Shown here: positions 35,091-44,664 of the stretch, piece after piece
Layout of the letters: the number at the start of each line of letters is the position of its first letter
Position numbering within the stretch: the first letter of the stretch is position 1
Source of the DNA: Streptomyces sp. PsTaAH-137
Lineage (GTDB): Bacteria; Actinomycetota; Actinomycetes; Streptomycetales; Streptomycetaceae
DNA length: 64,000 bases
Reading direction: 5' to 3'
Assembly (NCBI RefSeq): GCF_003259365.1
Contig: NZ_QLLY01000022.1
Location: 62,001-126,000 of the forward strand
The notes under the pieces: generated by a model
Seen by the model: the letters and a program-made list of their open reading frames with translations, nothing else
Databases searched by the model: none
What the model was told of the DNA's origin: nothing
Made by a program: the position numbers and the translations under genes

Positions 35091-36989
35091 GTGGCAGGCA
35101 GGATCAATGACGAGGACGTGAAGGCGGTTCGGGACGCGGTCCCGATCGACGCCGTGGTGTCCGAGTACCTGCAACTGCGCAACGCGGGCGGCGGCAACCT
35201 GAAGGGCCTGTGCCCCTTCCACGACGAGAAGTCACCGTCCTTCCAGGTCAGTCCGAGCAAGGGGTTCTTCCACTGCTTCGGCTGCCAGGAGGGCGGCGAC
35301 ACCATCACGTTCGTGATGAAGATCGACCACCTCTCCTTCTCCGAGGCGGTCGAGCGCCTGGCCGGCCAGGCGGGCATCACGCTGCGCTACGAGGAGGGCG
35401 GGTACAACCCCACCCACCAGCGCGGCGAGCGCATCCGCCTGGTCGAGGCGCACAAGGTCGCCGCGCAGTTCTACGTGGATCAGCTGGGGTCCCCGGAGGC
35501 CGAGATCGGCCGGAAGTTCCTCGCCGAGCGCGGCTTCGACCAGGCGGCGGCCGCCCACTTCGGCGTCGGCTACAGCCCGGCGGGCTGGGACCACCTCACC
35601 CGCTTCCTGCGCGGCCAGGGCTTCAGCGACAAGGAGCTGACCCTCTCCGGGCTCTCCCAGGAAGGCCGCCGCGGCCCCATCGACCGCTTCCGCGGCCGCC
35701 TGATGTGGCCGATCCGCGACATCGGCGGCGAGGTCGTCGGCTTCGGCGCCCGCCGCCTGCGCGACGACGACAACGGCCCGAAGTACCTGAACACGCCCGA
35801 GACCCCGATCTACAAGAAGTCCCAGGTCCTCTACGGCATCGACCTCGCGAAGAAGGACATCGCCAAGTCCTCCCGCGCCGTCGTCGTCGAGGGCTACACG
35901 GACGTCATGGCCTGCCACCTCGCGGGCGTCACCACCGCCATCGCCACCTGCGGCACCGCGTTCGGCGGCGACCACATCAAGATCCTCCGCCGCCTGCTCA
36001 TGGACAACGGCTCGGCGCGCGTGATCTTCACCTTCGACGGCGACGCGGCCGGCCAGAAGGCCGCCCTGCGCGCCTTCGAGGACGACCAGAAGTTCGCCGC
36101 CGAGACCTACATCGCCATCGCGCCGGACAACATGGACCCGTGCGACCTGCGCCTGGCCAAGGGGGACGACGCGGTCGCCGACCTCGTCCAGCCCCGCACC
36201 CCGCTCTTCGAGTTCGCGCTCCGCCAGATCGTCGCGCGCTACGACCTGGAGACCCCGGCGGGCCGCGCGGCCGCGCTCGACGAGGCCGCGCCCGTCGTCG
36301 CCCGCATCAAGAACAGCGCCTCCCAACACGAGGTCGCCGTCCAGCTCGCCGGGATGCTCGGCATCCTCGACACCCAGTTCGTGGTCAAGCGGGTGGCGCA
36401 GCTGGCCCGTTGGGCCCGCGACCGGGGCGGCAAGGGGCCGGCCCCGGCCAGTTCCCCGCAGGCCGCGCCGATCGGCGCGGCGCCGCACGCCTTCGGCGGG
36501 CCCGCGCTCACGCTGCGCAACCCGGTGTTCACCACCGAGCGCGAACTGCTCAAGCTGGCACTCCAGCACCCGGACCTGGTCTCCCCGATGTTCGACGCGT
36601 ACGGGGTCGACGAGTTCACCGCCGCGCCGTACGCCGCCGTGCGCGCCGCCATTCTCGACGCGGGCGGCGCCGAGCAGGGCGTGCACGACTCGCACACCTA
36701 TCTCGTCTCGGTGCGCGAGGCCGCGCCCGACGACGCCGTGCGCGCCATGGTCACCGAGCTGGCCGTCGAGGCCATCCATCGCAAGACCGTCGACCAGGCC
36801 TACGCCGACATGCAACTCGTCGCCGTCCGTCGCCGCGCCGTGGAGCGCCGCATCCGTGACGTCCAGGGCACCTTCACCCGCCTCCACTCCGCGAACGACC
36901 CGGCCCAACTGGCCACGGTCCAGAACGAGTTGTGGATCCTCCAGCAGTACGACCAGTCCCTCCGAGAACGCGGCGCCGACGCGCTGTAG
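35091..36989 (+). CDS. dnaG: DNA primase
   Basis: 632 residues from GTG at 35091. CHC2 zinc finger with Cys41, His44, Cys62 and Cys65 (LCPFHDEKSPSF and FFHCFGCQEGGD). RNA polymerase core and TOPRIM region with VVVEGYTDVMACHLAG and FTFDGDAAGQKAALRAFEDD. A C-terminal helicase-interaction domain begins after about residue 470 (residues 455-480 are a Pro/Ala linker) and ends SLRERGADAL. Makes RNA primers at the replication fork with DnaB. A nested hairpin follows. Confidence 0.97.
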   Translation: MAGRINDEDVKAVRDAVPIDAVVSEYLQLRNAGGGNLKGLCPFHDEKSPSFQVSPSKGFFHCFGCQEGGDTITFVMKIDHLSFSEAVERLAGQAGITLRYEEGGYNPTHQRGERIRLVEAHKVAAQFYVDQLGSPEAEIGRKFLAERGFDQAAAAHFGVGYSPAGWDHLTRFLRGQGFSDKELTLSGLSQEGRRGPIDRFRGRLMWPIRDIGGEVVGFGARRLRDDDNGPKYLNTPETPIYKKSQVLYGIDLAKKDIAKSSRAVVVEGYTDVMACHLAGVTTAIATCGTAFGGDHIKILRRLLMDNGSARVIFTFDGDAAGQKAALRAFEDDQKFAAETYIAIAPDNMDPCDLRLAKGDDAVADLVQPRTPLFEFALRQIVARYDLETPAGRAAALDEAAPVVARIKNSASQHEVAVQLAGMLGILDTQFVVKRVAQLARWARDRGGKGPAPASSPQAAPIGAAPHAFGGPALTLRNPVFTTERELLKLALQHPDLVSPMFDAYGVDEFTAAPYAAVRAAILDAGGAEQGVHDSHTYLVSVREAAPDDAVRAMVTELAVEAIHRKTVDQAYADMQLVAVRRRAVERRIRDVQGTFTRLHSANDPAQLATVQNELWILQQYDQSLRERGADAL

Positions 36990-37026
36990 CTCCGCTCCCT
37001 ACCCGGACCAGCACCCGCCCCGCCCG

Positions 37027-37073
37027 CCGCCTTGGGCAATCTGCCGCCTGGGGCGGCAGGGTGGGCAAGGCGG
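37027..37073 (+). terminator. Nested hairpin after dnaG
   Basis: Outer stem CCGCCTTG/CAAGGCGG (37027-37034 with 37066-37073) and inner stem CTGCCGCC/GGCGGCAG (37041-37048 with 37052-37059). Begins 37 bases after the dnaG stop. Confidence 0.7.
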
Positions 37074-37555
37074 CACCCCGGTGCGGGGTGAGCGCTCTAA
37101 GGGGCGGCCAGTACAGCGCCGTTCGCGGGTGCGGCCCGGTGGGGCTTCTCGCGCAGTTCCCCGCGCCCCTATCGGGGCTGATCGCGGCCCGCGCCGGAGG
37201 CGCTGATGTGTGCAGCCCGCGCCCCTGGCGGGGCGGACAGCAGCCCGGGATGCAACCCCGCGCCGTTTGCGTGCGTTCCGGGCAGGGAAGCAGGGGCACT
37301 CGTACAGCACGGTAACCGAGCGGTCACGCACCGGACTCAAAAAGTCATCGCACGCCCCTCGTGGCGGCACTGTGTCGTACTCCACACTGGGTGGCGGTGC
37401 CTGAGTCCTCGGAGCGCGGCCGGAGCCCGGACAGCAAAGGGTCCGAAACCCCCGCGGTTCCGCTCATCGCGTACGGGACGGACAGTGACGTAACCGCCGC
37501 TGCCGCCCCCCCCCTGCCGCACGCCTCAGAAGCGATCACCTTGGAGGTCGCCCCC
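37074..37555. other. Leader region of the sigma-factor gene
   Basis: About 480 bases without a convincing gene. A solo intergenic repeat core (inverted) is at 37148-37170. The stretch 37300-37355, with GGTAACCGAGCGGTCACGCACCGG, is less repetitive and may hold the promoter. An open frame in phase with the sigma factor runs from 37361 but lacks a ribosome site. Confidence 0.5.
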
Positions 37556-38689
37556 GTGCAGACCCAGACCCTCACTCAAAGCGACAGCACAGCGCAGGCC
37601 CTGTCCGACCCCGACGCCGTGGAGGACGCCGACGTCCTCGCCACGGTGCCGCCACAGAGCCGCGTCACGCACCACCCCGAGTCGGACGACTCCGCGGAGC
37701 CGCCGGAGAGCGAGAGCGAGCCCGCGCAGAGCGTCGAGCCGCCCGAACCCGTGCGCGGCGCCCGCGCCGACACCAGCGGCCCCTCGTCCGACCTGTTCCG
37801 CCAGTACCTGCGCGAGATCGGCCGCATCCCCCTGCTCACCGCGGCCGAGGAGGTGGACCTGGCGCGACGCGTCGAAGCGGGCCTCTTCGCCGAGGAGAAA
37901 CTCACCAAGGCGCCCGACCTCGGCTCCCAACTCACCCTCGACCTCGACAAGTTGGTGGTGATGGGCCGGATGGCCAAGCGCCGCCTCATCGAGGCGAACC
38001 TGCGCCTGGTCGTCTCCGTGGCCAAGCGCTACGTGGGCCGCGGCCTGACCATGCTCGACCTGGTCCAGGAGGGCAATCTCGGCCTGATCCGCGCGGTCGA
38101 GAAGTTCGACTACGCCCGCGGCTACAAGTTCTCGACGTACGCGACCTGGTGGATCCGGCAGGCGATGAGCCGCGCCCTCGCCGACCAGGCACGCACCATC
38201 CGGGTCCCGGTCCACGTCGTCGAGCTGATCAACCGGGTCATCCGCGTCCAGCGCCGCATGCTCCAGGAGCGCGGGTACGAGCCCACCCCCGAAGAGGTCG
38301 CCGCCCACCTCGAACTGGCCCCGGAGCGCGTCAGCGAAGTCCTGCGCCTGGCCCAGGAACCGGTCTCGCTGCACGCCCCGGTCGGCGAGGAGGACGACGT
38401 CGCGCTCGGCGACCTCATCGAGGACGGCGACGCGACCAGCCCCGTGGAGTCGGCGGCCTTCCTCCTGCTGCGCGAACACCTGGAGGCGGTCCTCTCCACC
38501 CTCGGCGAACGCGAACGCAAGGTGGTCCAGCTCCGCTACGGCCTCGCCGACGGCCGCCCCCGCACCCTGGAGGAGATCGGCCGCATCTTCGGCGTCACCC
38601 GCGAACGCATCCGCCAGATCGAATCAAAGACCCTGAACAAACTCAGGGACCACGCCTTCGCCGACCAGCTGCGTGGCTACCTGGATTAG
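37556..38689 (+). CDS. hrdA: RNA polymerase sigma-70 factor, HrdA-like
   Basis: 377 residues from GTG at 37556, chosen because GGAGG sits 9 bases before it; the longer frame from 37361 would add 65 unconserved residues. A disordered acidic N-terminus to about 75, then region 1.2 (SDLFRQYLREIGRIPLLTAAEEVDLARRVEAG), region 2 (NLRLVVSVAKRYVGRGLTMLDLVQEGNLGLIRAVEKFDYARGYKFSTYATWWIRQAM in pieces), region 3 and region 4 (LEEIGRIFGVTRERIRQIESKTLNKLR). It is a group 1/2 sigma factor. HrdA rather than HrdB or HrdC is inferred from its position by dnaG and its size; function under normal growth is not clear in Streptomyces. Confidence 0.85.
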   Translation: MQTQTLTQSDSTAQALSDPDAVEDADVLATVPPQSRVTHHPESDDSAEPPESESEPAQSVEPPEPVRGARADTSGPSSDLFRQYLREIGRIPLLTAAEEVDLARRVEAGLFAEEKLTKAPDLGSQLTLDLDKLVVMGRMAKRRLIEANLRLVVSVAKRYVGRGLTMLDLVQEGNLGLIRAVEKFDYARGYKFSTYATWWIRQAMSRALADQARTIRVPVHVVELINRVIRVQRRMLQERGYEPTPEEVAAHLELAPERVSEVLRLAQEPVSLHAPVGEEDDVALGDLIEDGDATSPVESAAFLLLREHLEAVLSTLGERERKVVQLRYGLADGRPRTLEEIGRIFGVTRERIRQIESKTLNKLRDHAFADQLRGYLD

Positions 38690-38715
38690 GGAGGCTGCCC
38701 CGTAGGCGCGCCGAC

Positions 38716-38741
38716 AGGGGCGCGGGGAACTGCGCGAGCAA
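38716..38741 (+). repeat. Solo intergenic repeat core after hrdA-like gene
   Basis: AGGGGCGCGGGGAACTGCGC (38716-38735) followed by GAGCAAC. It lies in the short convergent gap between the sigma-factor gene and the ABC exporter genes. Confidence 0.7.
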
Positions 38742-38771
38742 CCCCCACGCCCCTGAGGACGACGACGAAAC

Positions 38772-40700
38772 CTAGTCCACCTCAGCCACGGCCTGCGCGA
38801 ACTGCGCCTCGTACAACCGCTGATAAGCCCCGCCGGAGGCGACCAGCGCGTCGTGCGAGCCCTGCTCCACGATGGCGCCGTTCTCCATGACCAGAATCGT
38901 GTCGGCATCGCGGATCGTCGACAGACGGTGCGCGATGACGAACGAGGTCCGCCCGGTGGCGAGCCGCGCCATGGCCTTCTGGATCAGCACCTCGGTCCGG
39001 GTGTCGACGGAGGAGGTCGCCTCGTCGAGGACCAGTATCACCGGGTCGGACAGGAACGCCCGGGCGATGGTGATGAGCTGCTTCTCACCGGCGCTCACCC
39101 CGGTGCCCTCGTCGTCGATCACGGTGTCGTACCCGTCGGGCAGTGTCCGGATGAAGCGATCGGCGTGCGCGGCCTTCGCCGCCTCCTCGACGTCCTCGCG
39201 GGACGTGGACTTGGCGGCGCCGTACGCGATGTTCTCCGCGATGGTGCCGCCGAACAGCCAGGTGTCCTGGAGGACCATGCCGATCCCGGCCCGCAGTTCG
39301 TCGCGGGACATCTTCGCGATGTCCACCCCGTCGAGGGTGATCCGGCCGCCGGTGACGTCGTAGAAGCGCAGCAGCAGGTTGACGAGCGTCGTCTTGCCCG
39401 CGCCCGTCGGCCCCACGATGGCCACGGTGTGGCCCGGCTCCGCCGTGAGCGACAGGTCCTCGATGAGGGGCTTGTCCTCCTGGTAGCGGAAGGCGACGTG
39501 CTCGAACTCGACGTGCCCGCGCAGGTTCTGCGGCTTCTCGGCGGAGGCCGGGTCGGGCGACTGCTCCTCGGCGTCGAGCAGCTCGAAGATCCGCTCGGCC
39601 GACGCGACACCCGACTGCACCAGGTTCGCCATCGACGCGACCTGCGTCAGCGGCATCGAGAACTGGCGCGAGTACTGGATGAACGCCTGGACGTCACCGA
39701 TCGACAGGGTGCCGGAGGCCACCCGCAGCCCGCCGACGACCGCGACCAGCACATAGTTCAGGTTCGAGATGAAGAACATCAGCGGCTGCATGATGCCGCT
39801 GTTGAACTGGGCCTTGAACGCGGCCTCGTACAGCGCCTCGTTCTGCTCGGCGAACAGCTCCGCCGACTCCTTCTGCCGCCCGAACACCTTCACCAGCGTG
39901 TGGCCGGTGTACATCTCCTCGATGTGCGCGTTCAGCCGGCCGGTGGTCTTCCACTGCTGCACGAACTGCGGCTGCGACCGCTTGCCGACCTTCGCCGCGA
40001 CGAACACCGACAGCGGCACCGTGACCAGCGCGACCAGCGCGAGCAGCCACGAGATCCAGAACATCATCGTCAGCACGCCGATGATGGTCAGCAGCGAGTT
40101 GAGCATCTGGCCCATCGTCTGCTGGAGCGTCTGCCCGATGTTGTCGATGTCGTTGGTCGCCCGGCTCAGCACCTCGCCGCGCTTCTGCTGGTCGTAGTAC
40201 GACAGCGGCAGCCGCGACAGCTTGGCCTGCATGTCCGTGCGGAGCTTGGCCACGGCCAGGTTGATCGCCCGGTTGGCGAGCCGGGTGCCGATCATCATCG
40301 CCAGGCCCGCGCACGCGAACACCGCGAGCCCGATCAGCAGCACCTGCCCGATCTTGTCGAAGTCCACGCCCTGGCCGGGGGTGAAGTCGACGCCGCCGAG
40401 CATGTCGGCCATGCCGTTCTCACCCTTGGCCCGCAGGCCCTCGATCACCTGTTCCTTGGTCTGCCCGGCCGGCGTCTGCCCGCCGATGATCCCGCCGAAC
40501 AGCAGGTCGGTGGCGTGCCCGAGGATCTTCGGCCCGATCACCGAGAGCCCCACGCTGATCACCACCGCGACCAGGACGGCCACCACCGACGCACGGTGGG
40601 CGGCCAGCCGCTTCAGCAGCCGCTTGCCGGACGCCTTGAAGTCCATCGAGCGCGAACCGGGCGCACCGGCCGCCATCCGCGCCGCCATCGGCCCGCTCAT
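38772..40700 (-). CDS. ABC exporter subunit (fused permease and ATPase), second of pair
   Basis: 642 residues. Six-helix exporter domain (about 45-330) with an insert after the first helix (GGIIGGQTPAGQTKEQVIEG), coupling region YYDQQKRGEVLSRATNDIDNI, then the nucleotide-binding domain: Walker A IVGPTGAGKTTL, Q-loop VLQDTWLFGGTI, signature GVSAGEKQLITIAR (VSAGE in place of LSGGQ), Walker B VILVLDEATSSVD and switch AHRLST. The degenerate signature means one site of the heterodimer differs in ATP hydrolysis. Its start overlaps the stop of the first gene by one base. Probable multidrug or lipid exporter. Confidence 0.92.
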   Translation of the reverse strand: MSGPMAARMAAGAPGSRSMDFKASGKRLLKRLAAHRASVVAVLVAVVISVGLSVIGPKILGHATDLLFGGIIGGQTPAGQTKEQVIEGLRAKGENGMADMLGGVDFTPGQGVDFDKIGQVLLIGLAVFACAGLAMMIGTRLANRAINLAVAKLRTDMQAKLSRLPLSYYDQQKRGEVLSRATNDIDNIGQTLQQTMGQMLNSLLTIIGVLTMMFWISWLLALVALVTVPLSVFVAAKVGKRSQPQFVQQWKTTGRLNAHIEEMYTGHTLVKVFGRQKESAELFAEQNEALYEAAFKAQFNSGIMQPLMFFISNLNYVLVAVVGGLRVASGTLSIGDVQAFIQYSRQFSMPLTQVASMANLVQSGVASAERIFELLDAEEQSPDPASAEKPQNLRGHVEFEHVAFRYQEDKPLIEDLSLTAEPGHTVAIVGPTGAGKTTLVNLLLRFYDVTGGRITLDGVDIAKMSRDELRAGIGMVLQDTWLFGGTIAENIAYGAAKSTSREDVEEAAKAAHADRFIRTLPDGYDTVIDDEGTGVSAGEKQLITIARAFLSDPVILVLDEATSSVDTRTEVLIQKAMARLATGRTSFVIAHRLSTIRDADTILVMENGAIVEQGSHDALVASGGAYQRLYEAQFAQAVAEVD

Positions 40701-42529
40701 CAGGCGGCCTCCGCTTCCGTCAGCTGGGAGAGAACGATCTCCCGGTACGTCTCGTTGTCGGCCATCAGCTCGTGATGGCGTCCGGTGCCGACGACCCGGC
40801 CCTCGTCGAGGACGATGATCCGGTCGGCGTCGCGGATGGTGGCCACGCGCTGGGCCACGATCACCACGGTCGACTCGGCGGTCTCGTCGCCGAGCGCCCG
40901 GCGCAGCGCCGCGTCCGTGGCGTAGTCGAGCGCGGAGAAGGAGTCGTCGAAGAGGTAGATCTCCGGCCGCTGGACGAGCGTGCGCGCGATGGCGAGCCGC
41001 TGGCGCTGGCCACCGGAGACGTTCGTCCCGCCCTGGGCGACGGGCGCGTCGAGCCCGCCCTCCAGCTCGGACACGAAGTCCTTGGCCTGCGCCACTTCGA
41101 GGGCGTGCCACAGCTCCTCGTCGGTCGCGTCGGGACGCCCGTACCGCAGGTTGGACGCGACCGTCCCCGAGAAGAGATAGGGCTTCTGCGGGACGAGTCC
41201 GACCGTCTTCGCCATCAGTTCGGGGTCGATCCCGCGGACGTCCTCCCCGTCCACGTACACGACGCCCGCCGTGGTGTCGTACAGCCGGGGGACCAGGCCG
41301 AGCAGCGTCGACTTGCCGCTGCCGGTCGAGCCGATGATCGCCGTGGTCTCCCCGGGCCGTGCCACGAGGTCCACCGCGCGCAGCACCGGCTCCTCGGCGC
41401 CCGGGTAGCCGAACTCGGCGCCGCGGAGCTCCAGGTGCCCGCGCCGGCGCAGTTCCCGTACGGAGGTGTCGGCGGCCGGCGGGACGACGCTGGACTCGGT
41501 GTCGAGCACCTCCTGCACGCGCTCCGCGCACACTTCGGCGCGCGGCACCTGCATGAACATGAAGGTGGCCATCATCACGCTCATCACGATCTGCATGAGG
41601 TACGAGAGGAACGCCGTCAGGTCGCCGATCTGCATGCCGCCGCTGTTGATGCGGTGGGCGCCGAACCAGACCACGGCGATGGAGGCGACGTTCACGATCG
41701 TCATCACGAACGGGAACATCAGTGCCATGATCCGGCCGGTGGCCAGCGAGGTCTCGGTCAGGTCCCAGTTGGCGGCGCCGAACCGGTCCTTCTCGAAGTC
41801 GTCCCGCACGAAGGCGCGGATGACGCGGTTGCCGGTGATCTGCTCGCGCAGCACCCGGTTCACGGTGTCCAGCTTGACCTGCATGGACCGGAACAGCGGC
41901 CGCATCCTGCGGATGATCAGCGTCAGCACGATCGCCATCACGGGCAGCACGGCGAGCAGCACGCCCGACAGGGGCACGTCGAGCCCCAGGGCCAGGATCA
42001 CGCCGCCGACGCACATGATCGGCGCCGACACCATCAGCGTGAAGCCCATCAGCACCAGCATCTGGATCTGCTGCACGTCGTTCGTGGTGCGGGTGATCAG
42101 CGAGGGCGCCCCGAAGCGGCCGACCTCGCGGGCGGAGAAGGACTGCACCCGGTCGAAGACCCCGGCCCGCACGTCGCGGCCGAGCGCGGCGGCGGTGCGG
42201 GCGCCGAAGTACACGGCGCCGGTGTTGCAGACGACCTGGACGACCGTGACGCCCAGCATGAGCGCGCCGTACGTGAGGATGTAGCCGGTGTCGCCGTCGA
42301 CGACACCGTTGTCAATGATGTCCGCGTTCAGAGTGGGCAGATACAGGGCCGCGCAGGTCTGCAGGAACTGCAGCAGCACGAGCAGCCCGATGGGTTTCTT
42401 GTACGGACCGAGATGGGTCCGCAGGAGTCGTATGAGCACGCTCTGTCTCTCGGTGGTCGGCGAACTGGATGAGAGCGGTTGGGGAGTGTCGGGGAGAGGG
42501 GGACGCGTCCCGTCGAAACGACGACGCAT
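40700..42529 (-). CDS. ABC exporter subunit (fused permease and ATPase), first of pair
   Basis: 609 residues from ATG at 42529 (AGGGG four bases before); a GTG start at 42439 would give 579. Six-helix exporter domain, then Walker A IIGSTGSGKSTLLG, Q-loop LVPQKPYLFSG, signature NVSGGQRQRLAIAR and Walker B IYLFDDSFSALDYAT, where Asp replaces the catalytic Glu, with AQRVATI replacing the switch His. So this half is catalytically impaired, whereas the partner keeps Glu and His but has an altered signature: a typical asymmetric heterodimer (TM287/288 or BmrCD type). Faces no other gene upstream within 87 bases. Confidence 0.92.
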   Translation of the reverse strand: MRRRFDGTRPPLPDTPQPLSSSSPTTERQSVLIRLLRTHLGPYKKPIGLLVLLQFLQTCAALYLPTLNADIIDNGVVDGDTGYILTYGALMLGVTVVQVVCNTGAVYFGARTAAALGRDVRAGVFDRVQSFSAREVGRFGAPSLITRTTNDVQQIQMLVLMGFTLMVSAPIMCVGGVILALGLDVPLSGVLLAVLPVMAIVLTLIIRRMRPLFRSMQVKLDTVNRVLREQITGNRVIRAFVRDDFEKDRFGAANWDLTETSLATGRIMALMFPFVMTIVNVASIAVVWFGAHRINSGGMQIGDLTAFLSYLMQIVMSVMMATFMFMQVPRAEVCAERVQEVLDTESSVVPPAADTSVRELRRRGHLELRGAEFGYPGAEEPVLRAVDLVARPGETTAIIGSTGSGKSTLLGLVPRLYDTTAGVVYVDGEDVRGIDPELMAKTVGLVPQKPYLFSGTVASNLRYGRPDATDEELWHALEVAQAKDFVSELEGGLDAPVAQGGTNVSGGQRQRLAIARTLVQRPEIYLFDDSFSALDYATDAALRRALGDETAESTVVIVAQRVATIRDADRIIVLDEGRVVGTGRHHELMADNETYREIVLSQLTEAEAA

Positions 42530-42616
42530 GGACCCCTATCGTCGGACACTCCACCCGCGTTACCTCAACTGATTAACCCAAGAGTGCTCAAAGACCGGCC
42601 ATGGAAGACAGATGTT

Positions 42617-44053
42617 CTAGGACTGGGCGAAGGCTCCCGGGTGGATCTGCTCGCGCACCGCGCGGAACTGCTGGCGCACCGCCTGGCCCACCGGGAGCTC
42701 CTCGCCCGCCTCGAACACCTGAGTGGCCGCGCCCTGCCACATCGGCAGCTGCCCGCTCATCGCCCAGGCCGCCTGCCGGGCCGCGCCGATCGCCGCGTAG
42801 TCGGCGGGCTGCGGCACCACGACCTGCGTGCCGAACAGCATCGGCGCCACGGCCTGCACGGCGTGCAGCTCGGCGGCCGCGCCGAGCAGGAACACCCGCC
42901 GCACCTCGACCCCGCGCCCGCGCAGCACGTCCAGGGCGTCGGCGAGCCCGCACAGCATGCCCTCGAAGGCGGCCCGCGCCAGATGCTCGGGCTTCATGGA
43001 CTCCCGCCGCAGCCCGCTGAGGGTGCCGGCCGTGTGCGGCAGATTCGGCGTCTTCTCACCCTCCAGATAGGGCAGGAGTACGAGTCCGTGGGCGCCCGGC
43101 GTCGACTTCATGGCGAGCTCCGACAGCTCGTCGAGCCCGCCGTCGAGCCCCAGCATCTCCGCCGTGCCGCGCAGCGTGCGCACCGCGTTCAGCGTGTGCA
43201 CCACCGGCAGGTGCATGCCGGTGGCGTCGGCGAGTGAGGTGATGGAGCCGCTGGAGTCCACCAGCGCCTCGTGGTGCACGGCCATCACCGAGCCGGACGC
43301 GCCGAGCGAGACGACGGCGTCGCCGGGGGAGACGCCGAGGCCGAACGCGGCGGCCATGGTCTCCCCGGTACCGGCCGAGATGATCAGCCCCTCCGGGGTC
43401 GTGCCCGCGGCGTCGCCGGGGCCGAGCACCTCCGGCAGCGCGGCCCGCTGACCGAGCGCGAGCTCCACGAGGTCGGGCCGCCAGGAGCCGGTGGCCGCGG
43501 ACCAGTAGCCGGTGCCCGAGGCGCCGCCGCGGTCGGTGGTCCGCCGGGCCGGGCGGCCGAGCAGCTGCCACACCAGCCAGTCGTGCGCCTGCATGAGGAA
43601 GGCCACCTGCCGCGCGTTCTCCGGCTCGCTCCGGGCCAGCCAGCGCAGCTTGGTCACCGGCTGCGCGGCCTGCGGCACACAGCCCACTGCCTCGGCCCAC
43701 GCCTCGCGCGAGCCGAGCCGGTCGATCAGATCGGCGGCCGCCACCTGCGCCCGCTTGTCGGCGCCCACCAGGGCCGGGCGCACGGTGTTGCCCTGTCCGT
43801 CCAGCGGTACCAGCGCGTTGGCCTGCGCCGACACGCCGATGGCCTGTACGCCTTCCAGGAGCCCGCCGCCGGCCGCCTCGCCGAGCGACAGCAGCCAGGC
43901 CTGGGGATCGACGTCACTGGGCCGCCCGCCGCCCTCCGCGGTCTCCAGCGGATGGGGGGCGTACCCCTGCCGGAGCACGGCTCCGGTGTCCGCGTCACAA
44001 ACGACAATGCGCGTGAAATCGGGCGAACTGTCCAGCCCGGCGACTATCCCCAT
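42617..44053 (-). CDS. FGGY-family carbohydrate kinase (xylulokinase-like)
   Basis: 478 residues. Sugar-kinase fold: GLDSSPDFTRIVVCDADTGAV at the N-terminus, IGVSAQANALVPLDGQG, PALVGADKRA, VGCVPQAAQPVTKLRWLA, GASGTGYWS, ISAGTGETMAAAFGLGV and PYLEGEKTPNLPH. It phosphorylates a ketose or polyol with ATP; D-xylulose is the best guess from similarity to XylB but is not demonstrated. No isomerase or transporter gene accompanies it. Confidence 0.88.
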   Translation of the reverse strand: MGIVAGLDSSPDFTRIVVCDADTGAVLRQGYAPHPLETAEGGGRPSDVDPQAWLLSLGEAAGGGLLEGVQAIGVSAQANALVPLDGQGNTVRPALVGADKRAQVAAADLIDRLGSREAWAEAVGCVPQAAQPVTKLRWLARSEPENARQVAFLMQAHDWLVWQLLGRPARRTTDRGGASGTGYWSAATGSWRPDLVELALGQRAALPEVLGPGDAAGTTPEGLIISAGTGETMAAAFGLGVSPGDAVVSLGASGSVMAVHHEALVDSSGSITSLADATGMHLPVVHTLNAVRTLRGTAEMLGLDGGLDELSELAMKSTPGAHGLVLLPYLEGEKTPNLPHTAGTLSGLRRESMKPEHLARAAFEGMLCGLADALDVLRGRGVEVRRVFLLGAAAELHAVQAVAPMLFGTQVVVPQPADYAAIGAARQAAWAMSGQLPMWQGAATQVFEAGEELPVGQAVRQQFRAVREQIHPGAFAQS

Positions 44054-44091
44054 GCCTGAAATTCTGCCGCACCGCCGAGGTGCGCGTGCCC

Positions 44092-44394
44092 TCAGGTGTT
44101 GCTGGTGCCCCAGTCGTCGTCGTCACCGGAGCCGGTGCGCTCGCGCAGCGACCGCACCCGGTCGGCCACGGAGTCCGGAACCTTGCCCTCCACCTTGGCG
44201 CTGACGGAGTGGAACGCCTTCCCGGCGACCTCCCGCGTCTGCTGCGCGGCGGACTCGGCCGTATTGCGTACGGCGGGGTTCTGGGAGATCTCGCGAGCGG
44301 TCTTCTTGAGCTTCTCGTACCGCTCGCGTCCGGCCCTGGTGCCCAGTACGTAACCCAGGGCCAGACCGGCGATGAATGTGAGCCGGTAGCGCAT
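44092..44394 (-). CDS. YtxH-like small membrane protein
   Basis: 100 residues from ATG at 44394, with AAAGGG nine bases before; a GTG at 44403 is in frame. One transmembrane segment (RYRLTFIAGLALGYVLGTRAGRERYE), the typical GYVLGTRAGRERYEKL motif, then a charged helix and an acidic tail (SGDDDDWGTSNT). Widespread in actinobacteria, function unknown. Next to the FGGY kinase on the same strand, possibly an independent gene. Confidence 0.88.
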   Translation of the reverse strand: MRYRLTFIAGLALGYVLGTRAGRERYEKLKKTAREISQNPAVRNTAESAAQQTREVAGKAFHSVSAKVEGKVPDSVADRVRSLRERTGSGDDDDWGTSNT

Positions 44395-44586
44395 GTCGGC
44401 CACCCTTTCCCTAGCGAGGCGTCATGGACGGTGCGGTCGTCGTGGCGGTCACCGTCGTGCTCGATGATCGCCGGGGGGATACCGATTGGCGGAGCACCCC
44501 CCTGCTTGCGCTAATGTATGTGTCGCAGCGAGCGCACGCCGCCTGGCAAGTACCCGGGCACCCGCGTTCGAAGCAAACGAGGTCAT

Positions 44587-44659
44587 TCCCCTGTAGCTCA
44601 ATTGGCAGAGCAGCCGGCTGTTAACCGGCAGGTTACTGGTTCGAGTCCAGTCGGGGGAG
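44587..44659 (+). tRNA. tRNA-Asn (GTT)
   Basis: 73 bases with a full cloverleaf. Acceptor TCCCCTG pairs with CGGGGGA (one T-G), D-loop GCTCAATTGGCAGAGC, anticodon GTT at 44620-44622 in the loop CTGTTAA, T-arm ACTGGTTCGAGTCCAGT. The discriminator is G and no CCA is encoded. Confidence 0.95.
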
Positions 44660-44664
44660 CTCGA

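Noticed and set aside
37361..37555. Longer N-terminus of the sigma factor from GTG 37361
   Set aside because: No ribosome site there, while GGAGG stands 9 bases before GTG 37556; the extra residues look like non-coding sequence.
38853..42472. Long plus-strand frames over the ABC exporter genes
   Set aside because: Arg/Asp/His-rich shadows of the two ABC genes, without recognisable motifs or ribosome sites.
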